8,137 nucleotides of DNA. Origin: an uncultured Bacteroidota bacterium. Its GTDB lineage: Bacteria > Bacteroidota > Bacteroidia > Chitinophagales > Chitinophagaceae. Position numbers and translations under genes: made by a program. The notes beneath the pieces are model-generated. The model was not told where the DNA came from. It saw only the letters and a program-made list of their open reading frames with translations, and ran no database searches. The stretch spans positions 1-8,137 of the forward strand of contig CAMLGP010000098.1 in assembly GCA_946479535.1 (NCBI GenBank), in the 5' to 3' direction. This document shows, one piece after another, positions 1 to 7,793 of the stretch. Numbering within the stretch: position 1 is the first letter of the stretch; the number at the start of each line of letters is the position of its first letter.

Positions 1-1992
1 CCAGGCTTCATCTGCAAAACCAAGGCGCGCAGCCCAGATATTATCCTGTTTCCATCCAACATAACTTTTAAATTTTACTACGTTGGTATCATAAAGCCAT
101 GTGTTGATAGCAGTATCCAATCCTGGTTTTCCAACTCCGTAGATGCCCCAGGGAAAAACAGGATAGAGTTGTGTTGACTCAGTATTATTCACCCTTTCCC
201 AGGTTTTTGCCGGTGAAATGGTTGGATGGCCATTAAATGAAGTGAAATTAATGGAGGGGATACGTTGTAATAGTTCAGTCCACTGTTTCACTTTTTCCGG
301 TGTTGCATACTGCGATGGCAATTGCAATAATCTTTTAAGTATTGTTTGCAGGGCAGCTATTGTTGAGGTAGCGTTATTTGCCATTTTATAAGTCTCTGCT
401 CCGGAACCTGGGTACAGGATAAGTTTTCCATTTCCGTCAAGCGCTCTTCTTCCTCTCTGTTTAGCGAGGTATTGGTAATGCTCATCAAAGAATTGAAGAC
501 AACTTTCAATGAAAGGAATAGAAGTTGAAATATCCTTTCCTGTATAACGTTGCTCCTCTAGCATCATCAGGCAAAATTCAAATACGGTATCCCATGTATA
601 TTCAAGCCAGGCATTGTATTCTACTCCGGGATTATAATCCACTGGTCTGTCCGTGCCATATTCAGCATAATCAGGTAACCCATAATTCTCCATCTGTTCT
701 GTAAAGCAGGCGCCGCCATGCTTCCAGTAAAATTTGGTACGTAGTTCTGCATTCTTCAATATACGGAAGTAAAACTCCAATTGCGATTGTAATACATCCC
801 AGTCACCATTCTTGATTGCAGGGAAATAAACCAGTCGCTGGTTTTGCATCGTATGTAATCCTCCACCCCAGTTCCGGTAATCGGGAGTAAGCTTCTTATT
901 GATGGAATCAGTGAAAATAGGATCCACAGTCAGTAATCCACCATTGAACTTTGTTGGCCAATGACCTTTGGAATTACAGGCCAACATATAACGGAACAAT
1001 TGAAAATTGCGTCCTACTTCCCAGGCTTCAGTACCAGGATGACCTTCATCAATTCGGATAAAGCTGCGGTTCCAGAATTCCTTCCAGTACGCTTGTGTTC
1101 TGTTAAAGGCAGTCCTGGAATTGGTCAATGTTTTCTGTAGAAGAGAATCCAGTGACCGTTTCCAGGCTTCAATTGATTCTACCTGTGCTGTATGCAAATA
1201 GAGGATTAAAGAATGATTTTTTGTGGAAGATCTACTCTTCAGCTTCCAGCTTCTGAAATCAGTATCCAAATAAATCCCATCAGAAGTTCCGGCAGGGAGG
1301 AAATTCTTCCCTTCAAAAAAACCACCGAATGCCAGTTTGCGAAGAGGATTATACAACTGCTCTTTTACCAGGTTCAGACCCTGGTGAGCTACTGTGATAT
1401 CAAAGATTGTCTTTTCCTGGTTGTGGTGATAAAACAGAATGCCATTTTTATTAAAATCAATTACATCTTTCCTTCCAATATTATTTTTAGGCGCCGCCCA
1501 TTTCCAGGAATTAGCGAAATTCTCTCTTGCAGTTAAGACCCTGTCCTGGTAGCGCCAGTTTTCATAAGTTGCTTCTGCTGAAATGGATTTATTACTGCTG
1601 ATATCGATATGAACAACGGGATCATACACTTCCGCCCATATTCTCACTGTTGCTTTTACGCCATTGTTCTCTCCTTCAGCGCTTACAAATCCCTCCTGTA
1701 AATGCAATTCCTGTTTAAAGTTGGTACCGGCAAAAGGATTTGGCGTTAAGTTCACGCGAATACGGCCAGATTTCAATAAGGCGTTATTCTCATCAAAATT
1801 GCCACTGCGGGCTACATAGATGAAGAGTTCTCCTTTTTCCACCCATATGTTCATACCAATATCGCCTCCACCGCAGGGCATTGATTCGGATGAATTACGG
1901 CTTTGTGAAGTCCAAATAATATTATAGCTGGCATTTTGGCCATAGGCTATAATCCCGGCAAACAATAAAATAAACAGGATGCTTTTTTTCAT
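1..1992 (-). CDS. Secreted DUF5703-type putative glycoside hydrolase (six-hairpin fold), 3' end cut by window edge
   Basis: The frame is open from the ATG at 1992 to the left edge, giving 664 codons without a stop, so the C-terminus lies outside the window. Residues 1-18 form a signal peptide (MKKS, then a hydrophobic run, cleavage likely at AYG|QN) with no lipobox cysteine, which points to periplasmic export. Residues about 20-270 look like the N-terminal beta-sandwich called DUF5703_N; the stretch SMPCGGGDIGMNIWVE at 37-52 is its hallmark. Residues about 295-664 are rich in Trp and Tyr and resemble an (alpha/alpha)6 barrel as in GH95/GH65: FNGGLLTVD at 349-357, NWGGGLHTMQNQR at 374-386, YPGSGAE at 527-533 and YPVFPWG at 610-616. 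Substrate and catalytic residues are not known to me. It is the last visible gene of the operon, 14 bases after the rhamnosidase, so it probably acts on the same glycan. The start is supported by the signal peptide; no clear Shine-Dalgarno sequence precedes it. Family assignment is by remembered motif; enzyme function is inference. Confidence 0.85.
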   Translation of the reverse strand, partial: MKKSILFILLFAGIIAYGQNASYNIIWTSQSRNSSESMPCGGGDIGMNIWVEKGELFIYVARSGNFDENNALLKSGRIRVNLTPNPFAGTNFKQELHLQEGFVSAEGENNGVKATVRIWAEVYDPVVHIDISSNKSISAEATYENWRYQDRVLTARENFANSWKWAAPKNNIGRKDVIDFNKNGILFYHHNQEKTIFDITVAHQGLNLVKEQLYNPLRKLAFGGFFEGKNFLPAGTSDGIYLDTDFRSWKLKSRSSTKNHSLILYLHTAQVESIEAWKRSLDSLLQKTLTNSRTAFNRTQAYWKEFWNRSFIRIDEGHPGTEAWEVGRNFQLFRYMLACNSKGHWPTKFNGGLLTVDPIFTDSINKKLTPDYRNWGGGLHTMQNQRLVYFPAIKNGDWDVLQSQLEFYFRILKNAELRTKFYWKHGGACFTEQMENYGLPDYAEYGTDRPVDYNPGVEYNAWLEYTWDTVFEFCLMMLEEQRYTGKDISTSIPFIESCLQFFDEHYQYLAKQRGRRALDGNGKLILYPGSGAETYKMANNATSTIAALQTILKRLLQLPSQYATPEKVKQWTELLQRIPSINFTSFNGHPTISPAKTWERVNNTESTQLYPVFPWGIYGVGKPGLDTAINTWLYDTNVVKFKSYVGWKQDNIWAARLGFADEAW

Positions 1993-2006
1993 ATTCTGGG
2001 CAGCAA

Positions 2007-5000
2007 TTATTGCGTTATGATATTTACTTTGCCAACCAATCCGGCTGGCAATAATGGTTTGCCAGATAAACGAAATGGAGCTGTTGTCCAGGTTAACCTT
2101 TTTTCTGCAGGCAGTCGACTATCGCCAATTAATCGATTGGCCCAGGTATTAGTTACTTCTATTTCCACAGCATTTACACCGCTTTTTACCAAAGAGGTAA
2201 TATCTATACTAAAGGGTGGCGTCCATATTGTACCTGCTGTTTTACCATTTATTTTTATAGTAGCAATATTAAAAATGGAATCTATATTTATACGCACTTT
2301 TCCATAAAAATTGGGCAAATCAAACTTGTTATGATAAGTGGCTGTTCCGGAGTAATAGCGAATAAGAGAATCTTCCTGCGTAGTCCAGCTCCTTAAATCA
2401 GAAAATATAACGGGGTTTTTAGGGCCCCCACTGGCCGGATCAAATTGAACGGTCCAGGGGGTTGATATTTCATCCACCATAATATTTTCACCCTCAGGCT
2501 TAAATACTTCTGTTTTTTTGCTTTTAGTCTTTCTGAAAACAATAAAGGCTGATTGATTGGGAAATAAATCAAGTTTTAATTTCATCCGTCCATTTTTTTC
2601 CTCCCGGTACAGGGGGTATGGGGTTATTTTTCCCGTCAGCGGATCCGCATATGTTGGGATTCTTCCCTTTATATTCATTGATAGATTGATAAATTGTTGC
2701 TGATTCTTTTGGTTAGAAATAAAATAAACGTCTTCGTCAGTTGTTCTGCGATGGACCCAGGCAATTGAATGATCATTGTTTTCAATTATAACATCCTTTT
2801 GGATTCCAAGCAAAGCAAATGTAGAATCTCTATAGGGAGCGGTTATCACTTTGCCTCTGTTTCCTCTCTTAAATAATTCTTTTAATACTGAACTTAAACT
2901 ATCACCCCTTTCCTTTAAGCTGCTAATTGCTGTGTACTCCTCACTGATTAGAATGATAGCACCCTCCTTCACCAATTGCAATAGTTTTTTTGCAACTGGC
3001 AAAGACATGAGCCCTCCATTAGGTTGCATCGCCGTTTTTCCAGGAATAACCAGCATCCCATAGCTGGCTCCCCCCGGCAATACAATTCTCCCATTTTTTA
3101 CAGTGGCAATTCGAAGAGCGTCTGGATTAAACGAATCATAAGCGTAACCGTTCAATGGATCAATCCAGTTTTCCGGATCAGCCATATTTGCTGAATGAGT
3201 TACTCCGTCTGGTATGGTTCGTAGTGGTTCTCCAATATTGGCAAGTCGTCTCTTCTCTGATTCAACTCTATCCCTGCCAATTATACCTGGCAATGTACTA
3301 ACCAGTCTGTCTGGCAATACACTTCTTCTCGGTACTTCTTCTCCTGTAAACACAGCTATATCCACCACTGGCTTGCCCATTTGAAGCAGGTACTGACACC
3401 TGGCTAAATAATCGATCCATACTTTACTCTGCTTAAACCATGTCTGATCCCGCTGAAAATATAATCCCACTCCATCCAATGTCATACCTGGTTTTCTGTC
3501 CATCCACGGATTATGTGCAAATACGTGCAATACCATCTTGTTAATTCCCAATGCAAAATTCCGGTCACCGATAGCCTTCAGATTTCCAGGATACTCACCC
3601 CAGTTCATTCGCACAGAGGTAAAAGCTTCTGCCTGTACAATATTCTTTCCATAGATATGAGCTGCACTGATGGCATCCAGCATATCATTGGGTTTATCAT
3701 GCGTTGGACTGTTAAGCCAAAACTCTCCCATGGGAATATCTGTATTCTTATAATGAAGCATCCCATCACTTACCATGGTCGGTGCTACCGATTCTGCACT
3801 AAACTGACAGCCTTTTGCATGAGCCAGCTGATTCAATGTTTTATAGAACACATCATTGACTAATTCTGCAATGGTTTGGCGAACATCTCTTAAGAATTTT
3901 TCAGAAGTAGCAACATCCTGTAATGGAACACCTGTAATTGCCAGCAGGTAAGGATTCAGGTCATATCCTCTTCTTTTTTTAAACTCCACTGCAAAATTAG
4001 TGCTCCAGTTCTGGCTTCCACATTCCCAACTATCTACGTGAAATATTTTGAGGACTTCTTTCGCGAGTCCAGGTCCAACCTTTTCAAACACTTTCCCAAA
4101 CCAGTTATCAAATTGCAATTTGATAGCAGCTGCATTGAACTTGTCGCATTCAAGCCCCTTTCCTCCTCCACCCGTTGCATTGGTATGACCAGTGGAAGTA
4201 TGACCTATTCGTACTATAATCCAATCTGAATTTGAAGGTGGTGTCCATTGTAATTGTCCATCAGCATTCATCCTGCCACTAAGATTGATAATGCTGTTTA
4301 GGGGAACAGCCAATGAATCAGGCACCTGTAACTCTGTTGTATTCCTGCTTATCCTCCAGATAGATCCATTCTTGCTTTCATATTGATTGATCACCGGTTC
4401 ATCAGATAAATAAATACCCATCACCTTCAGTCCCGGCTTCCATTTGGCTGCATCCAGATCTTCTGATCCGGGCTCAGACCCTTCCTTATTATATATAAAC
4501 CGGAAATGAGTGGCTGTAGTAGCGGGAATGCCATGTGTAACGTCTTCATCCGTATCCTGCCAGCCATGGCGTGGCGGCTCCAGTCTTGTAACTGTGGTAA
4601 AGTTTATTCCATCATTGCTGGCCTGAACAATCAGGCGGTGCGACTGATAATTATTTCCTCCTGTATGAATGCGTATCTGCCGGCAGGTGAATGGCTCAGT
4701 ATAATTATATTGAATCCAGCATATCGTATCACCACGGAATGTTTCTTTCTGATTTTTTTCATCCGCCAGAAAATCAGCCCTTGTATTAAAACTTGTAGTA
4801 ACAAATGGAACAAGTGGTTTATCCCGAAAAGCGTTAGAGGAATTTGCTGGATAAGCCAGTACAGCAATATCCTTATAGTAACCTTCCAGGGTCTCCGGTT
4901 GTGGGAGCGGGCCTTTAATTGATTGCCCTTTCTTAATATATGACTTTGTCCATACCAGTTTCTGCATAGATAATTCAGGAGTGATCCATGGTCCTCCAGC

Positions 5001-5384
5001 CAATGCAAACCCATCACTCACATGCATGGCCAGTTTCAGGTTTAATCGCTTTGCTTCCTGCATGGCAAATTTTACCATTGACCACCATTCAGGTGTTAGT
5101 TGCCTTGCAGCTGGCAAAAATTGTGGAGGAGAAGTTGTATCCTTTATGGGCATCAGGTACGCACCGGAAATACCCACCTGTTTCATTGCCTCCAGATCGG
5201 CAGTAATTCCTTTTTTGGAAACAGCAGCATTCATCCAGTACCAGAATACCCAGGGCCTGGCTGATGCAGGTGGATTGGCAAAATTCTTTTCAGCCTGGGC
5301 AAAAGCTGTGGGTCCCGTTTGTGCATGACTTGCATACACAAACAGAAACAATAGGATAACAATGGAATATCTGACGTTTTGCAT
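2007..5384 (-). CDS. Secreted GH106-type alpha-L-rhamnosidase
   Basis: This is a full-length protein of 1125 residues, the usual size for GH106 enzymes, which remove terminal alpha-L-rhamnose from plant and microbial glycans. Residues 1-21 are a signal peptide (cleavage near SHA|QT, no lipobox), so it acts in the periplasm. The family opening is clear: PWVFWYWMN at 44-52, then GITADLEAMKQVGISGA at 59-75. A jelly-roll-like insert spans about 215-330. VDSWECGSQNW at 450-460 carries Glu454 and IVQAEAFTS at 582-590 carries Glu586. Their 132-residue spacing equals that of Glu461 and Glu593, which I recall from memory as the catalytic-site pair of the B. thetaiotaomicron GH106 enzyme BT_0986. A C-terminal galactose-binding-like beta-sandwich covers about 1005-1125, with NGKTAGTIWTPPF at 1046-1058 and NTWANRLIGD at 1079-1088. 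The ATG directly abuts the TAA of the upstream propeller glycosidase, implying coupled translation. No frameshift or missing block is seen. Activity on a substrate other than rhamnose is possible, since many paralogues are untested. Confidence 0.9.
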   Translation of the reverse strand: MQNVRYSIVILLFLFVYASHAQTGPTAFAQAEKNFANPPASARPWVFWYWMNAAVSKKGITADLEAMKQVGISGAYLMPIKDTTSPPQFLPAARQLTPEWWSMVKFAMQEAKRLNLKLAMHVSDGFALAGGPWITPELSMQKLVWTKSYIKKGQSIKGPLPQPETLEGYYKDIAVLAYPANSSNAFRDKPLVPFVTTSFNTRADFLADEKNQKETFRGDTICWIQYNYTEPFTCRQIRIHTGGNNYQSHRLIVQASNDGINFTTVTRLEPPRHGWQDTDEDVTHGIPATTATHFRFIYNKEGSEPGSEDLDAAKWKPGLKVMGIYLSDEPVINQYESKNGSIWRISRNTTELQVPDSLAVPLNSIINLSGRMNADGQLQWTPPSNSDWIIVRIGHTSTGHTNATGGGGKGLECDKFNAAAIKLQFDNWFGKVFEKVGPGLAKEVLKIFHVDSWECGSQNWSTNFAVEFKKRRGYDLNPYLLAITGVPLQDVATSEKFLRDVRQTIAELVNDVFYKTLNQLAHAKGCQFSAESVAPTMVSDGMLHYKNTDIPMGEFWLNSPTHDKPNDMLDAISAAHIYGKNIVQAEAFTSVRMNWGEYPGNLKAIGDRNFALGINKMVLHVFAHNPWMDRKPGMTLDGVGLYFQRDQTWFKQSKVWIDYLARCQYLLQMGKPVVDIAVFTGEEVPRRSVLPDRLVSTLPGIIGRDRVESEKRRLANIGEPLRTIPDGVTHSANMADPENWIDPLNGYAYDSFNPDALRIATVKNGRIVLPGGASYGMLVIPGKTAMQPNGGLMSLPVAKKLLQLVKEGAIILISEEYTAISSLKERGDSLSSVLKELFKRGNRGKVITAPYRDSTFALLGIQKDVIIENNDHSIAWVHRRTTDEDVYFISNQKNQQQFINLSMNIKGRIPTYADPLTGKITPYPLYREEKNGRMKLKLDLFPNQSAFIVFRKTKSKKTEVFKPEGENIMVDEISTPWTVQFDPASGGPKNPVIFSDLRSWTTQEDSLIRYYSGTATYHNKFDLPNFYGKVRINIDSIFNIATIKINGKTAGTIWTPPFSIDITSLVKSGVNAVEIEVTNTWANRLIGDSRLPAEKRLTWTTAPFRLSGKPLLPAGLVGKVNIITQ

Positions 5385-5387
5385 TTA
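5382..5387 (-). promoter_or_regulatory. Directly abutting stop/start (TAA|ATG) between the propeller glycosidase and the rhamnosidase
   Basis: Read on the minus strand, the TAA at 5387-5385 is followed with no spacer by the ATG at 5384-5382, in the same frame. The upstream 20 bases are AT-rich and hold no Shine-Dalgarno-like stretch. Start choice for the rhamnosidase is supported by the signal peptide that begins right there. This arrangement suggests translational reinitiation or coupling (inference). Confidence 0.6.
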
Positions 5388-6482
5388 TTGATTCACAAAG
5401 TTAATACTGCTCTTCCCCTGGTCAACTGATGTAGCCACTGCAATTCCCCGCTGATCCTTTGTATTCACGGCACAATAGAAATGGTATACTACCCCTTTAA
5501 ATTTCACGACAAAAGATTTGTGTGCAAATTGTTCATCGTATGGTTCAGAAGATCTAATAAGATCATCGCCATTCCAGTCGGTCCAGTTCACCAGATCATA
5601 GGAGCAGGCAAACCGGTTAAAAGCATCCTTTCTGCCTTCCCAGAAAGCACCAAAATAAAACATAACCCAAAGATTCCCGATCTTTTGAAGCACTGCATCA
5701 CCGGTAATTCCAACTGGATGATGAACCACCGGTTCATCACCAAATCTTTTCCAGTGTAGCATGTCTTCTGAAACAGCCATTCCAATCCGCTCAAACCATC
5801 TCCATTTTGGTTTATTTCCACTTGAATCCCCATTGGCATTATAATACATTACGAAAGGGTAACCAGTTCTTTTCTCTTTATCCCAGATAACAGTGCTCTT
5901 AAATAATTTCTTATTTTCCCACCAGCGTACATCAGCGTCCGTTGACGATAGAACCGGCTGTGACAGTCTCTTCCATTCGTGCGCTTTAGATGGTTCTTTA
6001 TCAGTGGATGCGATCCCTATAGCAAGCGGCCCGGCTTCATATCCCCTGTCCTTTCCTCCAATATAGGATAACCAGTATTTATGATTAAAAGACTGCAAGG
6101 CATAACTACCTCCCCATATAGGGTCCTGCAATCCAATATACCCTGCTTTCTGATTATTATCCCATTGTGTAGTATCTGAAAAAGACATTATCCGTCCCAG
6201 GGATTTCCAATGCAGCAGGTCTTTACTTGCCGACAGCCAGGTTTCATATCCCCTTCCATCAAACTGGATATAGGTCATGTACCAGGCATTTCCTTTCCTG
6301 AATACAGAAGGGCAATCAATTTTTTTGGAGTTGTCAGCAGGTACAATGATCAGTCCATATTTATAAGGCGTCTTTACTTCTTCATATATCCTTTTCATTG
6401 TGGAATCTGCCACTGAGTTCTGAGCCAATAAATCCAGCGTTCCAAATAAACAGAATATTATAACTAGTATTTTCTCTTTCAT
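5385..6482 (-). CDS. Secreted five-bladed beta-propeller glycosidase (GH43/GH32/GH130-like)
   Basis: The protein has 365 residues and an N-terminal signal peptide (1-20, cleavage near LLA|QNS). Cys11 lies too early and in the wrong context to be a lipobox, so a soluble periplasmic enzyme is likely. The chain shows repeated blade-like motifs of the propeller glycosidases: DCPSVFRKGNAWYMTYI at 56-72, ASKDLLHWKSLG at 85-96, ALQSFNHKYWLSYIGG at 128-143, FVMYYNA at 210-216, SEDMLHWKRFG at 238-248, LWVMFYFGAF at 271-280 and SYDLVNWTDW at 294-303. Asp56 sits where clan members keep a catalytic acid in blade one; Asp262 (ITGDAV) and Glu313/Glu317 (SEPYDEQ) are further candidates, by inference only. 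I cannot assign a GH family or a sugar specificity; arabinosidase, xylosidase, galactosidase or another activity are all open. The start at 6482 is three bases after the symporter stop. The stop directly abuts the rhamnosidase ATG, so these two enzymes are likely made in step and act on one substrate. Confidence 0.85.
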   Translation of the reverse strand: MKEKILVIIFCLFGTLDLLAQNSVADSTMKRIYEEVKTPYKYGLIIVPADNSKKIDCPSVFRKGNAWYMTYIQFDGRGYETWLSASKDLLHWKSLGRIMSFSDTTQWDNNQKAGYIGLQDPIWGGSYALQSFNHKYWLSYIGGKDRGYEAGPLAIGIASTDKEPSKAHEWKRLSQPVLSSTDADVRWWENKKLFKSTVIWDKEKRTGYPFVMYYNANGDSSGNKPKWRWFERIGMAVSEDMLHWKRFGDEPVVHHPVGITGDAVLQKIGNLWVMFYFGAFWEGRKDAFNRFACSYDLVNWTDWNGDDLIRSSEPYDEQFAHKSFVVKFKGVVYHFYCAVNTKDQRGIAVATSVDQGKSSINFVNQ

Positions 6483-6485
6483 TCC

Positions 6486-7787
6486 TTAATTATCTTTCCT
6501 ATTTAACTCATCTTCTTCCTTCACTGGCCTTTTCTTCCAGTAGTTCGCCAGGATAGAACCTGATATATTCATCCAAGGACTAAATACAGCTGCCGGCAAG
6601 CCCACCGTTCCCAGTTTACCCATACTGGCAGCCAGTCCTGATGCCATCCCCCCATTCTGCAATCCCACTTCAAACGCAATTGTCCTTGCAGAATTCTTAT
6701 CCAGTTTAAACAACCGGCTCAGCCAGTAGCCAAAGAAATAACCCGCTCCATTATGGATCACAGAGCTGAGGAACAGTAAAAGCCCTACCTGCATCAAATT
6801 ATCTCTTCCCACTGCCGTAGTAACTAATGTAAAATAGACGATGCCAAACATGGAAAAGTAAGGCATGATCCCATCCAGTTTTGGCCATACCTGGCTCAAT
6901 TGATGAAAAACAACGCCTGCCACAACTGCGGCCAGCAGGAATCCAGTTATTTCAATTGATTGTAATACCTGTTTATTGTGGATATTCACCTGGAAGTAAC
7001 TCCATCCCCCTAAAGCCAAAAACAGCAGCCAGGCAATTGCTATTGCAAACAGAAGGTAAACAAAATTCCTTCCTTTACCCTTCGCCGTACGCAAGTAATC
7101 ATGCAATAAAGCCGCTCCAATAGGTACAATCACAATCTTGATGATCTCCATCATCATACCTATAATACTAATGGCAATTAATTCTCCTGCCAGCAGTTTC
7201 ATTAATAATGGGGTAAGAAATGGTGCTGCCATAGTAGCCATCGCTGTAACTATTACCGATAATACCAGGTTTGCCTTTGCCAGGTACACCATTACATTGG
7301 AAGCCAATCCGCTTGAACAGGACCCGATCAGTATGACTCCCGCCGCAATCTCCGGCTCAAAATGAAACAGTTTCGTCAAAAGCAATCCCATCATTGGCAT
7401 AATACTGAAATGACAAAACAATCCAATTGCAACACCCTTTCCGGTTTGCATCAGTCCCGAAAAATCTTTCAGCTTCATCTGTATCCCCATTCCAAACATG
7501 ACCATTTGTATGATCACCAGCATCAGCCATTTATTCCGCAGGTCAAAAGAACCCCAATGAGTAAATGCACCAGGATAAATCATCCCGGCTACCACCGCTG
7601 CAATGATCCAGGCGGTATATCGAAATCCCTTTAATGATTCTATTGTACCCAGGCCAATAGCCAGGCTTACACTCAACACAATTGCCGATGGTTTATAGAT
7701 GCATTCATTCTGCATTACAATACCAGCAAGCAATACAATTACCGCTAGCGTACTTATTATTAAGGATATTTTAGAAAACCGTTTCAT
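6486..7787 (-). CDS. Bile acid:sodium symporter (BASS) family inner-membrane transporter
   Basis: This is a very hydrophobic protein of 433 residues with about ten membrane segments and a charged C-terminal tail (from about 418). It is longer than the roughly 300-330 residues usual for the family because of an extra N-terminal hydrophobic region (about 8-75). Both crossover-helix signatures are present: GSCSSGLASN at 155-164 followed by YLAKANLVLS, and FEVGLQNGGMASG at 372-384. Compared from memory with the Neisseria ASBT structure, the sodium ligands are mostly kept: Ser163, Asn164, Ser177, Thr181, Glu373, Val374, Leu376 and Gln377. His126 (CHFSIMP) takes the place of the second-site Gln. 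The family carries organic anions (bile acids, keto acids, pantoate, sulfated steroids) with sodium; the name does not imply bile acid as substrate here. It lies between a racemase-type gene and three secreted glycosidases, so it may import an acidic product released in the periplasm. The ATG at 7787 is six bases after the previous stop, with a weak AAAGG just upstream. Confidence 0.88.
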   Translation of the reverse strand: MKRFSKISLIISTLAVIVLLAGIVMQNECIYKPSAIVLSVSLAIGLGTIESLKGFRYTAWIIAAVVAGMIYPGAFTHWGSFDLRNKWLMLVIIQMVMFGMGIQMKLKDFSGLMQTGKGVAIGLFCHFSIMPMMGLLLTKLFHFEPEIAAGVILIGSCSSGLASNVMVYLAKANLVLSVIVTAMATMAAPFLTPLLMKLLAGELIAISIIGMMMEIIKIVIVPIGAALLHDYLRTAKGKGRNFVYLLFAIAIAWLLFLALGGWSYFQVNIHNKQVLQSIEITGFLLAAVVAGVVFHQLSQVWPKLDGIMPYFSMFGIVYFTLVTTAVGRDNLMQVGLLLFLSSVIHNGAGYFFGYWLSRLFKLDKNSARTIAFEVGLQNGGMASGLAASMGKLGTVGLPAAVFSPWMNISGSILANYWKKRPVKEEDELNRKDN

Positions 7788-7793
7788 TACCTT

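Noticed and set aside
1..1171. Ten-base repeat CCAGGCTTCA at 1, 1021 and 1162
   Set aside because: All three copies are in the same frame and encode Glu-Ala-Trp in the DUF5703 protein; this is shared codon use, not a repeat element.
1213..1536. Plus-strand open frame of 107 codons
   Set aside because: It lies wholly within the DUF5703 gene on the other strand, has no recognisable motifs, and looks like a shadow.
1993..2006. Possible terminator or promoter in the longest spacer
   Set aside because: Only 14 bases, with no hairpin, no T-run and no recognisable Bacteroidota promoter element.
4506..4922. Plus-strand open frame of 138 codons, the longest on that strand
   Set aside because: It sits opposite the well-supported GH106 gene, and its Cys-rich, Ile-rich composition looks like antisense translation of codons.
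4631..5017. Minus-strand open frame of 128 codons overlapping the rhamnosidase in another frame
   Set aside because: It is embedded in the GH106 coding region with no domain, no supporting start and unlikely composition.
7138..7365. Plus-strand hydrophobic open frame that could pass for a small membrane protein
   Set aside because: It is the antisense image of membrane-helix codons of the BASS symporter.
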